From positions 33,952,766-34,016,765 of the forward strand of contig CM076147.1 of assembly GCA_038025085.1 (NCBI GenBank): DNA of 64,000 bases. Reading direction: 5' to 3'. How positions within the stretch are numbered: the first letter of the stretch is position 1; each line of letters begins with the position of its first letter. The translations under genes were made by a program, and so were the position numbers. Below, piece by piece: positions 21,756 through 32,123 of this stretch. Source of the stretch: Tetragonia tetragonoides. Its lineage: Eukaryota > Streptophyta > Magnoliopsida > Caryophyllales > Aizoaceae. The notes below the pieces were generated by a model that did no database searches, had not been told where the DNA came from, and saw only the letters and a program-made list of their open reading frames with translations.

Positions 21756-24524
21756 TCAACTGGAATCGTTGCTGTCAGCCTCATTATCAATGGATGGCCA
21801 CTGACCATTGTTTTCGGTCGAATAGTAGAGAGAAGAGCTATATATGGGCCTGCTGTTCTCAGGCCTCATGTCCCGTCCATCATACGCTGGGTCTCGCATA
21901 GGGGTACCTGCCGAAAAGCCCAAGGCAAAGAAGTTCGCCGTCGCCTGACTGGCGAAATCCATAGCCACATCCTGATGAGAAGGCCCAGCATATGACATAT
22001 CCCATCCAGGGGCGTTCGCCCAACCTCAAGCCAATGGCGTAGCAACGGGCAGCCTATCAAGAGAAGGCCGGAAATCAGCAGGAGAGAACATCTCAGGAAC
22101 ATACGGGACAGAAGCCCTGGGCGCCTCATCAACAGGAGGCCTGGTCACCATCACAGGAGGAGAACGAGCAATAGATGGTCTGCTCGCCGAGGAAGCCCTC
22201 GCAGCAGAAGAGTGGCATGGTCCTACCAAAGATGAAGACTGAGACATCTGCAGATAATCAAAGTAAAAATGTTAAGTTAAACACTTCACTTAGCTAAAAA
22301 AAAAAAAAAAAAAAAAAAGAGAAGAGAGTTTGCTTACATCAATGGTCTTAGACCGAGAACTCTTCCCCTTGCCCAACACTCGACCGTAGCCTTTCTTCAA
22401 CAAATGAATGAGCTTGAAGACTTGAGAGGTCTACTCCCGGTTCAGCTACAAAAGAGAGAGAGGGCCACAAAATAAAGTTAACACTCAAAAGCAAACACAA
22501 GTACAAAAGAGAGAGAGAGAAGAAAGCTTACCCCTGTGCAACCATCAGGCAAGGGCAAGCCCTCCACCGCCTCTCCGTCAGCAATATGGAGGGGGAACTC
22601 CTCCACTATGCGTCCCCCACTCTCCCCAATGTACCTCACCTCATTGGTCGGCAAGGTCACACTTGGGGCTGACCCCGAGAAGCTCTGGAATAAGACCTCC
22701 TAGGACCCGGAGGAGCTAGACGATCCGCCTACAAGACACAAAGGAGTCAGTATATTAAGCGTACAGTTAAAAGATGCAGATAAGTTTCTTACCTCAGAAG
22801 TGAGGTCTGGCATCAAGCGGACCAAGCAATAGGCCAGGTACATGGCAGTCTGGTCAAAGCCAACGACCTCCGGCATGATAAACTCTTGTACCGCCCTACC
22901 ACGGATCACGACCCCTAAGTCCAACACACTCAGACCACGCAGGTAAAACATGGTCAAAGGAGAATCCTCCGGAACCAGATGAGTACCCAGGGAGGGTTAG
23001 ACCAACTAAGTCAAACGATCCCCTAAGTACCATACAAAGCTGAATGGCCCCTCGAAGACCACTCGTAGATAAGATACCATAAAAGACTCTAGGGTAATGT
23101 GGGTAGGAATCCCAGAAACATCATCAAAAGCGGACCACAACACCTGCAGATTACCAATTCAAAATTCATTCACACAGAATGAACAAAAGGGAATGCACAA
23201 GTCAACAACCTCGTACCATAGACGCAACATGACTCTCGAAGGTGGCCCGGAAATGCTCCAGAGAGGAAAACGGATGGGCATCCCTACCAACCCATCGTGA
23301 ACCTAAAGGGAACATTCTCAAACCAGGACGATGAGAACCAAAAGCTGGAAAATACTCAAAGAACCATAGCTGCCACACAAGCAAACACAAAAAATGATTT
23401 CCACAATTGAAGACATAGGCAAAAAAAAGAGGAGTAAAAAAAAAAAAACCTACCTCTAGTATCCTCCATGGGCTCGTGATAGATGTCCTCTCACTTGTCT
23501 CCTAGGCCTACGGGCCCGACGACACCACTTCACCAAAGAAGCATAAGCAGCAGCACCAAGGTTGTAGTCACGCACCTTGGTCAAATCCTCCAAGCATGTT
23601 AAGAAACCGACTTGACACACGCTCTTCTTTTGAGCAAAGATCGTCGACCCCAGCAAACAAGCCAGGAAAATACGAGCCCTCTACTCCTCGGTAAGCCCCT
23701 GCGCAGATACAGCCTACCACAACTGCGCCAAGGAAACCCGATCCTTATCAAAGTGGATGGATACGGGCCCGTAAAGATCCAACAAGGTGTCACTCCGTCA
23801 CCAATAGCTCGCGTCGTACTGAATACGAAGCCCTCTAAAGGATAACCCCGTCAGCACATCAAACTGATAAGGGGTAGGAAACATCTCTCCCACAGGTGTA
23901 TGAAAAGTGCTTATAGAATCCCAAAACCTCTCCAGTAACCCCGGAGCAACAATCCTAGAATCCCCCGAGTGACAAGCAGGTATAACAGTCAAAAAATCAG
24001 CGAGACCCGAGTCCAGTACCAAATTCCTGGCCTCCTCCGAAAAGGTCCCCAACATCATAGCCCAGTGGGAAGTAGTCCCATGAGCCTGCAGCAAAACCCC
24101 GACACCCTAGCCAACCAACAAAATTTTCTCAATACCCTATATACCACAAATACAGCTAAAATAAATTCCACACAAATTATATACAGCTGACCACAAATCC
24201 AGTACAAGTCCCAATTTGTTCGTGTGCCGAATCACTAACAGTTCCAATTTTCAATTTGAATATACTGAACAAAAAAAAAAAGAATAGCAGAAAACATACC
24301 AGCCTCAAGTCAGACAAATGACGCCGTCTATCCGGCAACAGTACACTACGGTTCCAAACTCCAGGAGGGCGCCAATCCAACCGCATAAAAGAATCCTGGT
24401 ACAGTCGAGCCCCATCCGCGTGACCGGTCGGAGGCCCTCGGGTAGAGGGTAACCCGGTGCGAAAAAGGCTCTTGTCATACTCCTCGTCACTCACAGGACG
24501 CTTCCCTTTGTCTACGGGAGCCAT
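21756..24524 (-). pseudogene. Antisense gene 2 of element B: intron-containing plant-mobile-domain gene
   Basis: First coding exon from ATG 24524 (MAPVDKGKRPVSDEEYDKSL) to a donor at 24299 (CTG|GTATGT). Acceptor TTTGCTGCAG leads into exon 2 at 24085, which carries plant-mobile-domain sequence (LLERFWDSISTFHTPVGEMF, PYQFDVLTGLSF). A donor GTAGGT at 23453 follows, then an acceptor GTGGCAG near 23372 before LWFFEYFPAFGSHRPG and RWVGRDAHPF. Further exons include FYLRGLSVLDLGVVIRG (about 22950) and a Ser/Pro-rich tail (22247-22026). Stops in exon 2 (TGA at 23798 and two TAGs where Trp or another codon is expected) show decay. A non-coding first exon ending in a GAG|GTAAG donor at 24690/24689 is likely. 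The precise exon map is provisional. Confidence 0.6.
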
Positions 24525-24549
24525 GGGAACACAATGGAACTTTCTCTCT

Positions 24550-24689
24550 CTACAAGTGGGAAAACAAAAGTTTCAAATTCGCAAGAAACAAGCACCCATT
24601 CAACAACGCAACCCAAAATTTAGCAACTAGGCGGAAAAATAATCAAGTTCAAGACAAAAACCGAAGCAAACAGACAAGAATCGACTTAC
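24550..24689 (-). other. Predicted 5' UTR intron of antisense gene 2
   Basis: The minus strand reads CACTTGAG|GTAAGT at 24690/24689 and TTGTAG| at 24550, 26 bases before the ATG at 24524. The donor is near-perfect. The acceptor is only moderate. Confidence 0.45.
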
Positions 24690-24796
24690 CTCAAGTGGAG
24701 TGAAGCACTCAACAATGGAGGAACTTGCTCTCGACAATGGCTCGGTGAGGAAGAAGACCCAAAACGCGAAAAGAAGAGAGAGAAAGCGCCGAAGCG

Positions 24797-24806
24797 CTTT
24801 TTATTT
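24797..24806 (-). promoter_or_regulatory. TATA-like AAATAAAAAG upstream of antisense gene 2
   Basis: It lies 24-85 bases downstream (in transcription direction) of three GC palindromes and about 110 bases before the predicted 5' splice donor. Weaker than the other two TATA boxes. Confidence 0.3.
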
Positions 24807-24829
24807 GGCTCAAGCGGCGCTGGCCAGAG

Positions 24830-24891
24830 CCGCTAGCGACCTCACACCGAGGCCCACCGCCGCTAGCGGCACTGGCCTGGGCCGCTAGCGG
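24830..24891. promoter_or_regulatory. Three CCGCTAGCGG-type palindromes upstream of antisense gene 2
   Basis: Perfect copies lie at 24860-24869 and 24882-24891, and a 9/10 copy at 24830-24839. The minus strand at about 24894-24879 reads GGGCCGCTAGCGGCCC, sharing GGGCCGCTAGCGGC with the sites at 21291 and 26287. Confidence 0.7.
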
Positions 24892-25212
24892 CCCTGCAGA
24901 CCTGCAGCACGGGCCCCACTGCTGACCCATGGCCCCTTTTTCCAGTCCAGAGTTCGTTATTACAGTTCATTTTGAGGCAATATAAGTACTAAGCGCGCGG
25001 GAGCGAAGCCCCTGGCCCACAGATTCAAATTCGACATTTGGCCCATTTTACGGTACCAACTATTTACAGGTAAAACTAACCCGTTTATTTTGGCAGGTCC
25101 CAAATACTGAAACCCGGATCTACACTGCAACGACTCTCACCGCCCGGAGCGCCCAAGTTATTTATGAGCCCGAAAAGTTTTATCCGCACTTGCTAAGCAA
25201 CACAACAGTACA

Positions 25213-25450
25213 AATTTTGGGCCAGTCACTGATCTCTTAAGCTATTGCAGTTAAACTTTCCTTCTGCGGAATTACAAATTTTTGGGGTTAGTCAATGATC
25301 GTTTAAGATATTGCGGTTAAACTATCCTTCTACGAGGTTACTATTTTTTGTGTCAGTCAATGATTGCTTAAACTGTTGCAGTTATACTGTCCATTATTTT
25401 TATATTTTTCAGTCAATGATTGCTTAAACTATTGCATTTAAACTGTTCAT
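25213..25450 (+). repeat. ~65-bp tandem repeats in the 3' untranslated region of element B
   Basis: AGTCAATGATTGCTTAAACT-type units start at 25224, 25290, 25355 and 25411 (spacing 66, 65, 56). Short tandem arrays in the 3' UTR are known in Tat/Ogre-type elements and are thought to seed satellites. Confidence 0.75.
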
Positions 25451-25861
25451 ATGTCCTAACCACTTTACGACCGATTATTTTTAATCGCGCTGTCTCGTTG
25501 ACTTTTTCGTTTCTCGTACAGGGACGGAATCTCGACATCCGCCGAGCGGTGTTTAGTCACTGTTTTTCGAAGCACTCTACGTTGATCATTCTCAAAGTAT
25601 TACTAACTTTTTCATTCACTCTGAATACAGGTATCTAGCAGACGTTTAGATCATCTACGGACAGTGTTCTATCCTGCTACAATAACCTTTGTTTTCTCTT
25701 GTGTTCACAGGGATGAAGTCTTAGTACACTACGAGCGTGTTCCAACTCAGGTTTGTCTTCATATGCATACATACTGTACACTCTCACACACCATGTGCAC
25801 ATCAGCATCCTGCATGTCGCCTTCGGAGTACTTTGATCTTCGCTTTTACTCAAACTCGATC

Positions 25862-25871
25862 AAAGTGGGGG
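25862..25871 (+). other. Polypurine tract of element B
   Basis: AAAGTGGGGG lies five bases before the presumed LTR start TGTAGACTCC. It would prime plus-strand DNA synthesis. Confidence 0.65.
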
Positions 25872-26214
25872 CTTCTGTAGACTCCAAAAAAGCGTCTTCA
25901 GATTTCTCCGCAAAAGCCCGATGATGAAAGGAGTAATTTTTAAGCTTGAACTGCTATTTTGCTTTAATAGTTAAGATAAGGTCTCAGGTTTTTCCCTCCA
26001 AACACTCCTTCATTCCATTCCATTCAAAAGCCCCGTTCAAGAGCTTTCCAACGACACGTCTCATGGCTCATTCCGACTCTCGGTCGCCAAGTTGCAATTT
26101 GAGGGTAAAACTGTCTTTTATCGTTCGGGGGTAAAACGATCTTTTCATATTTTTCGGATATTTAAAATCCTTCGGAAAATGAAAATGGGCTGGATGACGT
26201 CATCCAGCTGGCTG

Positions 26215-26306
26215 CCTGGCTGCTGACAGCCGTCAGCGGCCCTGGGAAAAGTCCCAGGGCCCCTAGCGGCGCTGACCAATTTCCCAGGGCCGCTAGCGGC
26301 GCTGAC
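26215..26306 (+). promoter_or_regulatory. Palindrome cluster in the U3 of the element B LTR
   Basis: A perfect CCGCTAGCGG lies at 26290-26299 inside GGGCCGCTAGCGGCGCTGAC (26287-26306). A variant CCCCTAGCGGCGCTGACC lies at about 26260-26277, and GCCGTCAGCGGCCCTGGG just before it. CCCTGGG/CCCAGGG arms add a hairpin at 26240-26260. The motif ends about 80 bases before the TATA box at 26388. Confidence 0.7.
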
Positions 26307-26387
26307 TTCCCTTCGGGCCCGGCTCATTTTTCAAGTCCGTCTCATTTTTCAGCTCAAATTCGACCGTACAACCATACTTTTCCACGC

Positions 26388-26397
26388 CTATATAAAC
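26388..26397 (+). promoter_or_regulatory. TATA box of the element B LTR
   Basis: CTATATAAAC in an otherwise typical LTR promoter context. Transcription is expected to start about 25-30 bases downstream. Confidence 0.65.
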
Positions 26398-27163
26398 AAC
26401 CCTTCACCCTCAGTTCAAAACACACAGTCTACCGTTGACAACCTCTATTCTCGGGAGTATTGACACCGAGCTTCCCCCTCTTTCTTCCAAACTTGAGATC
26501 TATTTTTACTATTCTTGTCAAATATAGCCTATAGTTCAGGTACAAATTCCTGAGGGCTCAAATTAAATTACTTGCTTAATTGTTTATTTTCTAAGTAGTC
26601 ATAATGTAGATATCATGCTAGGTCACGTTTTTATTGCTTCCTAAATATTATCCGTCTAGTCGTTGTGTTGCTCAACTTGTCAATTGAAAGCATCTCTAAA
26701 AAAAGGTTAAAAATAAATGTTGCGATGCTTGTGATACACCATTTAATAGTCTAAGTCTAGGTTTTTAATCCGGTTTTGCATGGGAATTATGTCTTTAAAT
26801 TATTAAGCAAACTTGAGTTAGTAGAGGCCGTTATAATACGGGCGAGTTGGGTGCCTAACACCTTCCCACCTCGTACCTTCGCCCCCGAACCCTTTATTCT
26901 TGGATATTTATATGTTTTATATAAGCGGGAGTCTTTCTAAAAACATGATTAGTTCACTTATCGCGCTATTGGTTTGTCCCTTCGATAAAACGCCGATAGC
27001 AGATTTGTGACCTCTTTCATGGTTTTTTTATTCAATTCAAGTCTTTTCAAAAGCTTTTCTAACTCGATGGTCCCCTTGAACTTATCTAAGCCCCCAACTG
27101 ACAAATTTTCTATAAGGACGCACTCCGTGGAAACAAGGATTGGAAAAATCCCGGGTCCTTACA

Positions 27164-27950
27164 ATGACGTGCATCGATCAGTCGATCGTGAGATGAAGTG
27201 ACTGAGAGCTGCGACACAGCCTGTCAAGCGTTGTATGTCCTTTAGACACTTAGGTGGTTGCATGTCTAACACCGCCTGTATTTTCTCATGATTGGCATCG
27301 ATCCCATGTTGGCTTATCATAAACCCCAACAGTTTTCCTCCCGGGACCCCGAACACACATTTCTTGGGTTTGAGCTTCATATTATGCCGTCGCAGTGTGT
27401 CGAAGGTTTCTTTCAGTTCTAAGTGGTGATTGGACGCATCTTTGCTCTTGACGACCATGTCGTCTACGTAGGCTTCTACATTCCTACCCAGTTGTGGGGA
27501 GAAAACCTTCTTGACCAAATATTGATAGGTTGCTCCCGCATTTTTGAGACCAAAGGGCATCATATTGTAGCAGAAAACCCCATCGTCGGTGATGAATGCG
27601 GCCTTTTCTTGATCTTCCTTGCCAATCGTACCTGGTGGTACCCTGAGAAAGCATCCATAAAGCTTAGAAGTTCATGACCTGCCGTAGAGTCGATCAGCTC
27701 ATCGATTCGAGGCAGAGGAAAATCATCCTTGGGACAAGCTTTGTTGAGATCTGTGAAGTCGACACACATTCTCCAGGTCCCGTTGTGCTTTTTTACTAGC
27801 ACTACGTTGGCCAGCCATTCCGGGTAGAGGCACTCTCTGATAAATCCTGCTTTTAGTAGTTTCTGAACCTCGGCTGTTGCCGCTTCGCTTCTCTCCTTTC
27901 CCATCTGCCTTTTCTTTTGTTTCACCGACTTGAAGCCAAGTCATATCCCC
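27164..27950 (-). pseudogene. Element A reverse transcriptase, truncated and frameshifted
   Basis: From about 27950 the minus frame carries VQKLLKAGFIRECLYPEWLA, CVDFTDLNKACPKDDFPLPR and LLSFMDAFSGYHQVRL. A one-base loss near 27620 shifts frame, and RT resumes as MMPFGLKNAGATYQ, catalytic YVDD (27470-27459), LKPKKCVFGVPGGKLLGFM, ending FISRSTDRC at 27180. Without the frameshift this would be a full RT fingers-palm region. The thumb and RNase H joint is lost where element B is inserted. Confidence 0.88.
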
Positions 27951-28808
27951 GGTTTGTGGATGATTAGATCGCCGTCTATTCCGGGCATGTCAGATGAAGA
28001 GAATGCGAATGAGTCGTCATACTCTTGGAGTAAGCCTGTGATGTCTTCTTTTTGAGGCTCGATCAAGTCTGCCCCGACATAAGTAACCCTATCTGGCTGC
28101 TCCTTGCTCAGTCTAACCTCCAAGGTTTCCCCCGAAGGTTCCGGTCGATTCTCTGGTTCGAATCTAGTATCAATATGATCGGCTAGGTACATTTCCAAGA
28201 GCATGCACCCGGCTATCTTCCTCTTGCCTTCCCTCACGATTTTCTTCTTTGCCGCGGCGATCTCAGCAGGGGTAGGGGCAACAGTCAGTGTTGTTCCTAC
28301 CTCCTGGGTTATGACCACTGATTTTGTAGGTAGTAAGGGAAGGTCCTCTTCTTCTTCCAGATCGTGTTTCTTGTTGTCGAGGCAGTCGACATATGATTTC
28401 CTAGCTGCCTTCTGGTCACTAACGACCTGTCCGATCAGGCCATTCCCTCGGTCGAATTTCATAATCAGCCAAGACATGTTGATTACAGCGTTGATGGCTG
28501 CCAAAGTGGATCGACCAATGATAGCGTTGTAGGCAAATTTCGTGTCAACCACCAGGAATTCTATGATTTGTCTCCGACGTGCCCCATTTTCCCCAATACG
28601 GATAGGGAGGATGATTGTGCCAATTGGGTAGACTTTGTGCCCGCCAAAGCCGAAAATCGGTAATGATACTGGAGTGATTTTATCTTCGCTGTAACCCAGT
28701 CATCGAAGACACTTGTAGGTAATGATGTCAGTTGAACTTCCTGTGTCAATAAGGACTCGCTCGGTGAGCAAGGCCGCAATCTTTAGAGTTACAACCAATG
28801 GGTCATTG
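27941..28808 (-). pseudogene. Element A protease and protease-RT linker
   Basis: The retroviral-type aspartic protease motif DTGSS is encoded at 28747-28733, preceded by LVVTLKIAALLTERVLI. A TGA at 28702-28700 interrupts the frame after ITYKCLR. It continues as LPIFGFGGH, then FLVVDTKFAYNAIIGRSTLA (the conserved second half of the protease) and an acidic linker to RT. The N-terminal end is interrupted by a CACTA element at 28809 and continues at 30001. Confidence 0.8.
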
Positions 28809-29723
28809 CACTACAAAAAAACAAGCGTTTTGCTACCGACGTAATCGGTCGATAATCACCTAAAATCGGTCGCTAAACACCATTAGTGACCGATTTTTAT
28901 CAGTAGCAAAAAAGCTTGTCGCTAAATGATTTTCGGTCGCTGATATCTAGCGACCGATTTGTCGATCGCTAAGAGTATTTGTTTTAAAAAAAAAAATCCA
29001 TACTAGCCTCGTACACGGTATCAATACCGTATCAAAGGCTAATATGGAAATGTAATTAACTAGACCCCTGGAAATGTGATTGAAATAAGAACACACTATT
29101 CATCAAAAAAAAAATACGAACACAACTGGTATTTTATTTATGCCACCCACAGAAAAGATTATCCAAAAATTAATACAAGTGTAGAGGAATTACATTTATA
29201 GGTTGAAACAAGAACCCAGTTAAAACAAATCAGGTAAAAGTTTACAAATACAACCCAATATTACAATAGCTGAAAATAATACAAAAAGAACCAAAAAAAT
29301 GGAAACTAATCGAAACTAACCAATTAACCAAACACAAATGGGAAACATTTTAGATCTTAAACCACTAATCAATTACCAGATCTACAATGGGATATCCCCT
29401 TGGACCTTCAAAGAAAGAGGATGAAGATGACAGACAAGATCGATGAAAATGAAGATAACGACGGCGATGAAGACGAAGATGGCGATGAAGATGAATATGT
29501 CTGCGTTACTTCAGTGGTAGCGAGAAGACGAAGATGGCAATGAAGACGAAGATGGCGATGAAGATGAAGATGGCAATGAAGATGAGTGAAATCATGAAGA
29601 TCAGGATGGTACTAAATGAATTGGGGATATGTTTTTGTTATTGGGGATGTGTTTTTGTTATTTTTTGTTTCAACGCAAACTGGGAATAATTAAGGAAGGT
29701 GGAATTTGGGGGGGGGGGGGGGG

Positions 29724-29766
<43 letters not shown>

Positions 29767-30000
29767 GGGGACTATGAGTGAAGGTGAACTAATGCAATAG
29801 GGGCGGGGCGATAAGTTTAGCTTTTATACCTAGGTTTATTTGGGCTTTCATAAAAAAAGAAAAATTGAAAGAAAATGACCATAATTCTTTTTTCGCCATT
29901 CAGCAACCGAAGTTCAAGTCGGTCGCTGATTTTCTGGAATTGCGACCGATTCAACGTCGGTCGCTAATTTCGATCGCAAAATACCCGTTTTTTTGTAGTG
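28809..30000. mobile_element. Non-autonomous CACTA element in the element A polyprotein (1192 bp)
   Basis: Perfect inverted termini CACTACAAAAAAAC (28809-28822) and GTTTTTTTGTAGTG (29987-30000). Subterminal repeats of the AGCGACCGA/TCGGTCGCT type lie near both ends (28828, 28860, 28915, 28950, 29920, 29958). No transposase is present. A DNA stretch of GATGAAGAT/GATGGCGATGAAGACGAA repeats lies at 29410-29590, a G16 run at 29708-29723 and (GA)n at 29726-29762. The 3-bp flanks (TTG and TGT) are not an exact duplication. Confidence 0.88.
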
Positions 30001-31993
30001 TGTGGATAATGAAGTGCACGGGCATCCCGTTCATCGAAGGTAACTGGTGGGATTCGCCCAATGGTGGCAACTCCCACTACCATCACCTGCTCGGCACTGC
30101 GATAATGGTCTTGTCGTTGCTTCTTTGTTGAGCCTCCACCACCAAGGCCTCCGTAAATCATTTTGACGACATTTGCCATGACATCTTCTTCGGATTCTTC
30201 TTCCTCAGCGACCTCGGCCACCTTAGCCGTTTGTAAACGTTTTTCTTTTTCAGGAACTGTTTTTGCTTTCCCTCCTCGACTAATTTTTCGAGGTTCTTGA
30301 CCAACTTTTGACAATCTTAGGTCGTGTGTCCCACATCATCATGGTATGTGCATCTGAGCTTCGGGTTTCTTTCTGAGATGTCCCTGGCGATAGGAGGTGG
30401 AATGTCGAGCAGCTTTCTATCTATCTTGTTAAAGATGGTCTGTTGATCCAGGCGGAACGACCACTGATCGTCGGAGGGATCGGTTTTCCTCCAATCGCTC
30501 CTTTTGGGAGGTCCTCTGGACACGGCGAGCGCCTCCACCGGTCGCTTACCCTTGTCTGTTTTGGCGCCTTTGCTCGACTTGACCTCTGGCTTTGGGTCTG
30601 TCTTTCCATTGCCCGGATTGTATCGACCGGACTGTTCTTGAGAGTTGGCGTAGGCCACTGTGAACCGTCGGACTTTCGGTAGGGTCAGATACCCCTTTTC
30701 TTCTCACTTCAAATTGATCTGAAACTTGAAGTGTGACCCCTCTATTAACCCTGACACAAAGGCTGCGCTAGCGAGCCTCCCATCCAGGTCGTCTGTTTCG
30801 AGGGTCTCAGCGTTAAATCGGGTGAGATAATCTTTCAAGCCCTCTTTCTTGTCCTGCTTGAGCTTGTAGAGATGTTCCGTGGTTTTTCTTTGCTGGATGT
30901 GTGCAGCAAAGTGGTTCTTGAAGCTTTTTTCCATCTGTGCCCAAGAGTATATACTCTTCGGAGCCAGTGAGGCGTACCATCGGATGGCAAGCCCCTTTAG
31001 TGTCATTGGAAAATTCCTGCATAATGCTGCGTCGCTCAGAGTTTGGTTCATCATGGCCGCCCTATAGGCCATGATATGATCTTGTGGATTCTGAGGGACC
31101 TTGTATTTGTCAGCCATCGGTTTCAGCTTCGACAGCATTGGAGCGGTCATAATTTCTTCACTGAATGGGGCTGATCCCACCGTAGGTGTTTCACTCCCCA
31201 GGTTTGCCAAGGTATTAGGTACCCCGACATTCCCGACAGTCGTAGGACTTGGGATCTGAAGAATCGGTGGCTGGGGCGCAGTTGTAGCTTGAGGGGGACT
31301 AATCCCTGTAAGGAGCTCCTAATTCCTTCGGCATTTTTCTTCATACTTTAGATGTAGCTCCTCAAGTTTCTGTTCTTCAGCTTGGCGCTCGGCCTCCCTG
31401 TATTCGATGATGTTGCAGAGATCGGTCTGAGTACGGCTCGATCCTTTTCGTTTCTCTTTCTCATAGAGTCGGTACAACTCTTGGAGATGCTGTTCTTTTG
31501 CCCGTCGGGCGTCTTCTCTTTTCCGTATGATACCTCTCAGATCGGTACCATATTTGCTAGTTTCTTTCTCCGCTCTTTTTATTTCTAGGAATTTCCTCAA
31601 ATCGTCCGAGTTAGTCGGGCGATTCGGGGGTTTTCCTTGAATAGTTCTTGGTTCCCTGGACCCACCGGTACTACGAGTGGACCGCCTGTCCCTCATAGAT
31701 CGAGTAGTTAGAGACGGAGAAGGCTCTGGGTAGGGAGGAGGAGGAGGATGCCTGGTCTCTGATGGGGCCTTGCTCCCTCCTCGTGAAGTCTCCACTCTTT
31801 CCCGACTCCATGGAGGCCTCATTTCTTTGACCAAACTTTCAAGGGGTTCCTTCATTGTATCCTGCAAATCTCCCATGATCTGTTGCAGTTCATCCCTAGT
31901 GACGAGGGCTCCTGGGTTTCCGTAGCTACGACTTTCGTCTCCGTCAGAGCGATGGGATACCTCTGGATTGGGTATGGCTTCCATCTGAACCAT
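30001..31993 (-). pseudogene. Element A gag with three in-frame stops
   Basis: ATG 31993 opens a Pro/Arg/Glu-rich N-terminal region. The Gag core follows (LPMADKYKVPQNPQDHIMAY-like with CRNFPMTLKGLAIRWYASL and YLTRFNAETLE), then a basic linker and a CCHC-like CTYHDDVGH. One frame is cut by TAG (31321-31319), TGA (30706-30704) and TAA (30319-30317). Past that a frameshift leads to NVVKMIYGGLGGGG and ALHYPH, joining protease across the CACTA insertion. Gag forms virus-like particles in the family. Confidence 0.85.
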
Positions 31994-32111
31994 AGGCTGT
32001 TCTTTAATTGGATATGGCGGGGTTAGTAATTTGGTAGTTATAAGATCAGGAAGTTCAATAGAGTCTGGTGTCTCTGGTCATTCGCTCATACAAGATCATG
32101 CACCTTTCTTA

Positions 32112-32123
32112 CAGACGGCGCCA
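32112..32123 (-). other. Primer-binding site of element A
   Basis: TGGCGCCGTCTG on the minus strand just inside the LTR. This is the primer-binding sequence type typical of Tat-clade elements, unlike the initiator-Met site in element C. Confidence 0.7.

Larger units (their letters stand above)
17165..27163 (+). mobile_element. Ty3/gypsy element B (Tat clade, dual RNase H, antisense genes), 5' truncated
   Basis: Reading + strand: end of RT, RNase H, archaeal-type second RNase H, integrase (17171-19479), a long 3' region with two antisense plant-mobile-domain genes (19781-24900), tandem repeats, PPT, and a 3' LTR (25876-27163). The dual RNase H and long 3' region with antisense ORFs are characteristic of the Tat clade. 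The 5' LTR, gag, protease and most of RT are missing. The right end inserts into element A between codons at its RT/RNase H junction. The left end is a deletion joint with a CACTA-like element. Confidence 0.85.
25876..27163 (+). mobile_element. 3' LTR of element B (1288 bp)
   Basis: It starts TGTAGACTCC after the polypurine tract and ends GGGTCCTTACA, so TGTA...TACA forms the terminal inverted repeat. TATA box CTATATAAAC lies at 26388-26397, with the palindrome cluster upstream. It abuts element A's RT coding sequence directly at 27164. The 5' LTR is missing, so age cannot be estimated from LTR divergence. Confidence 0.8.

Noticed and set aside
29410..29590. Asp/Glu-rich coding sequence (GATGAAGAT repeats) in the CACTA element
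   Set aside because: Simple repeat within a non-autonomous element. The acidic frame is short and not supported by splice sites or homology.
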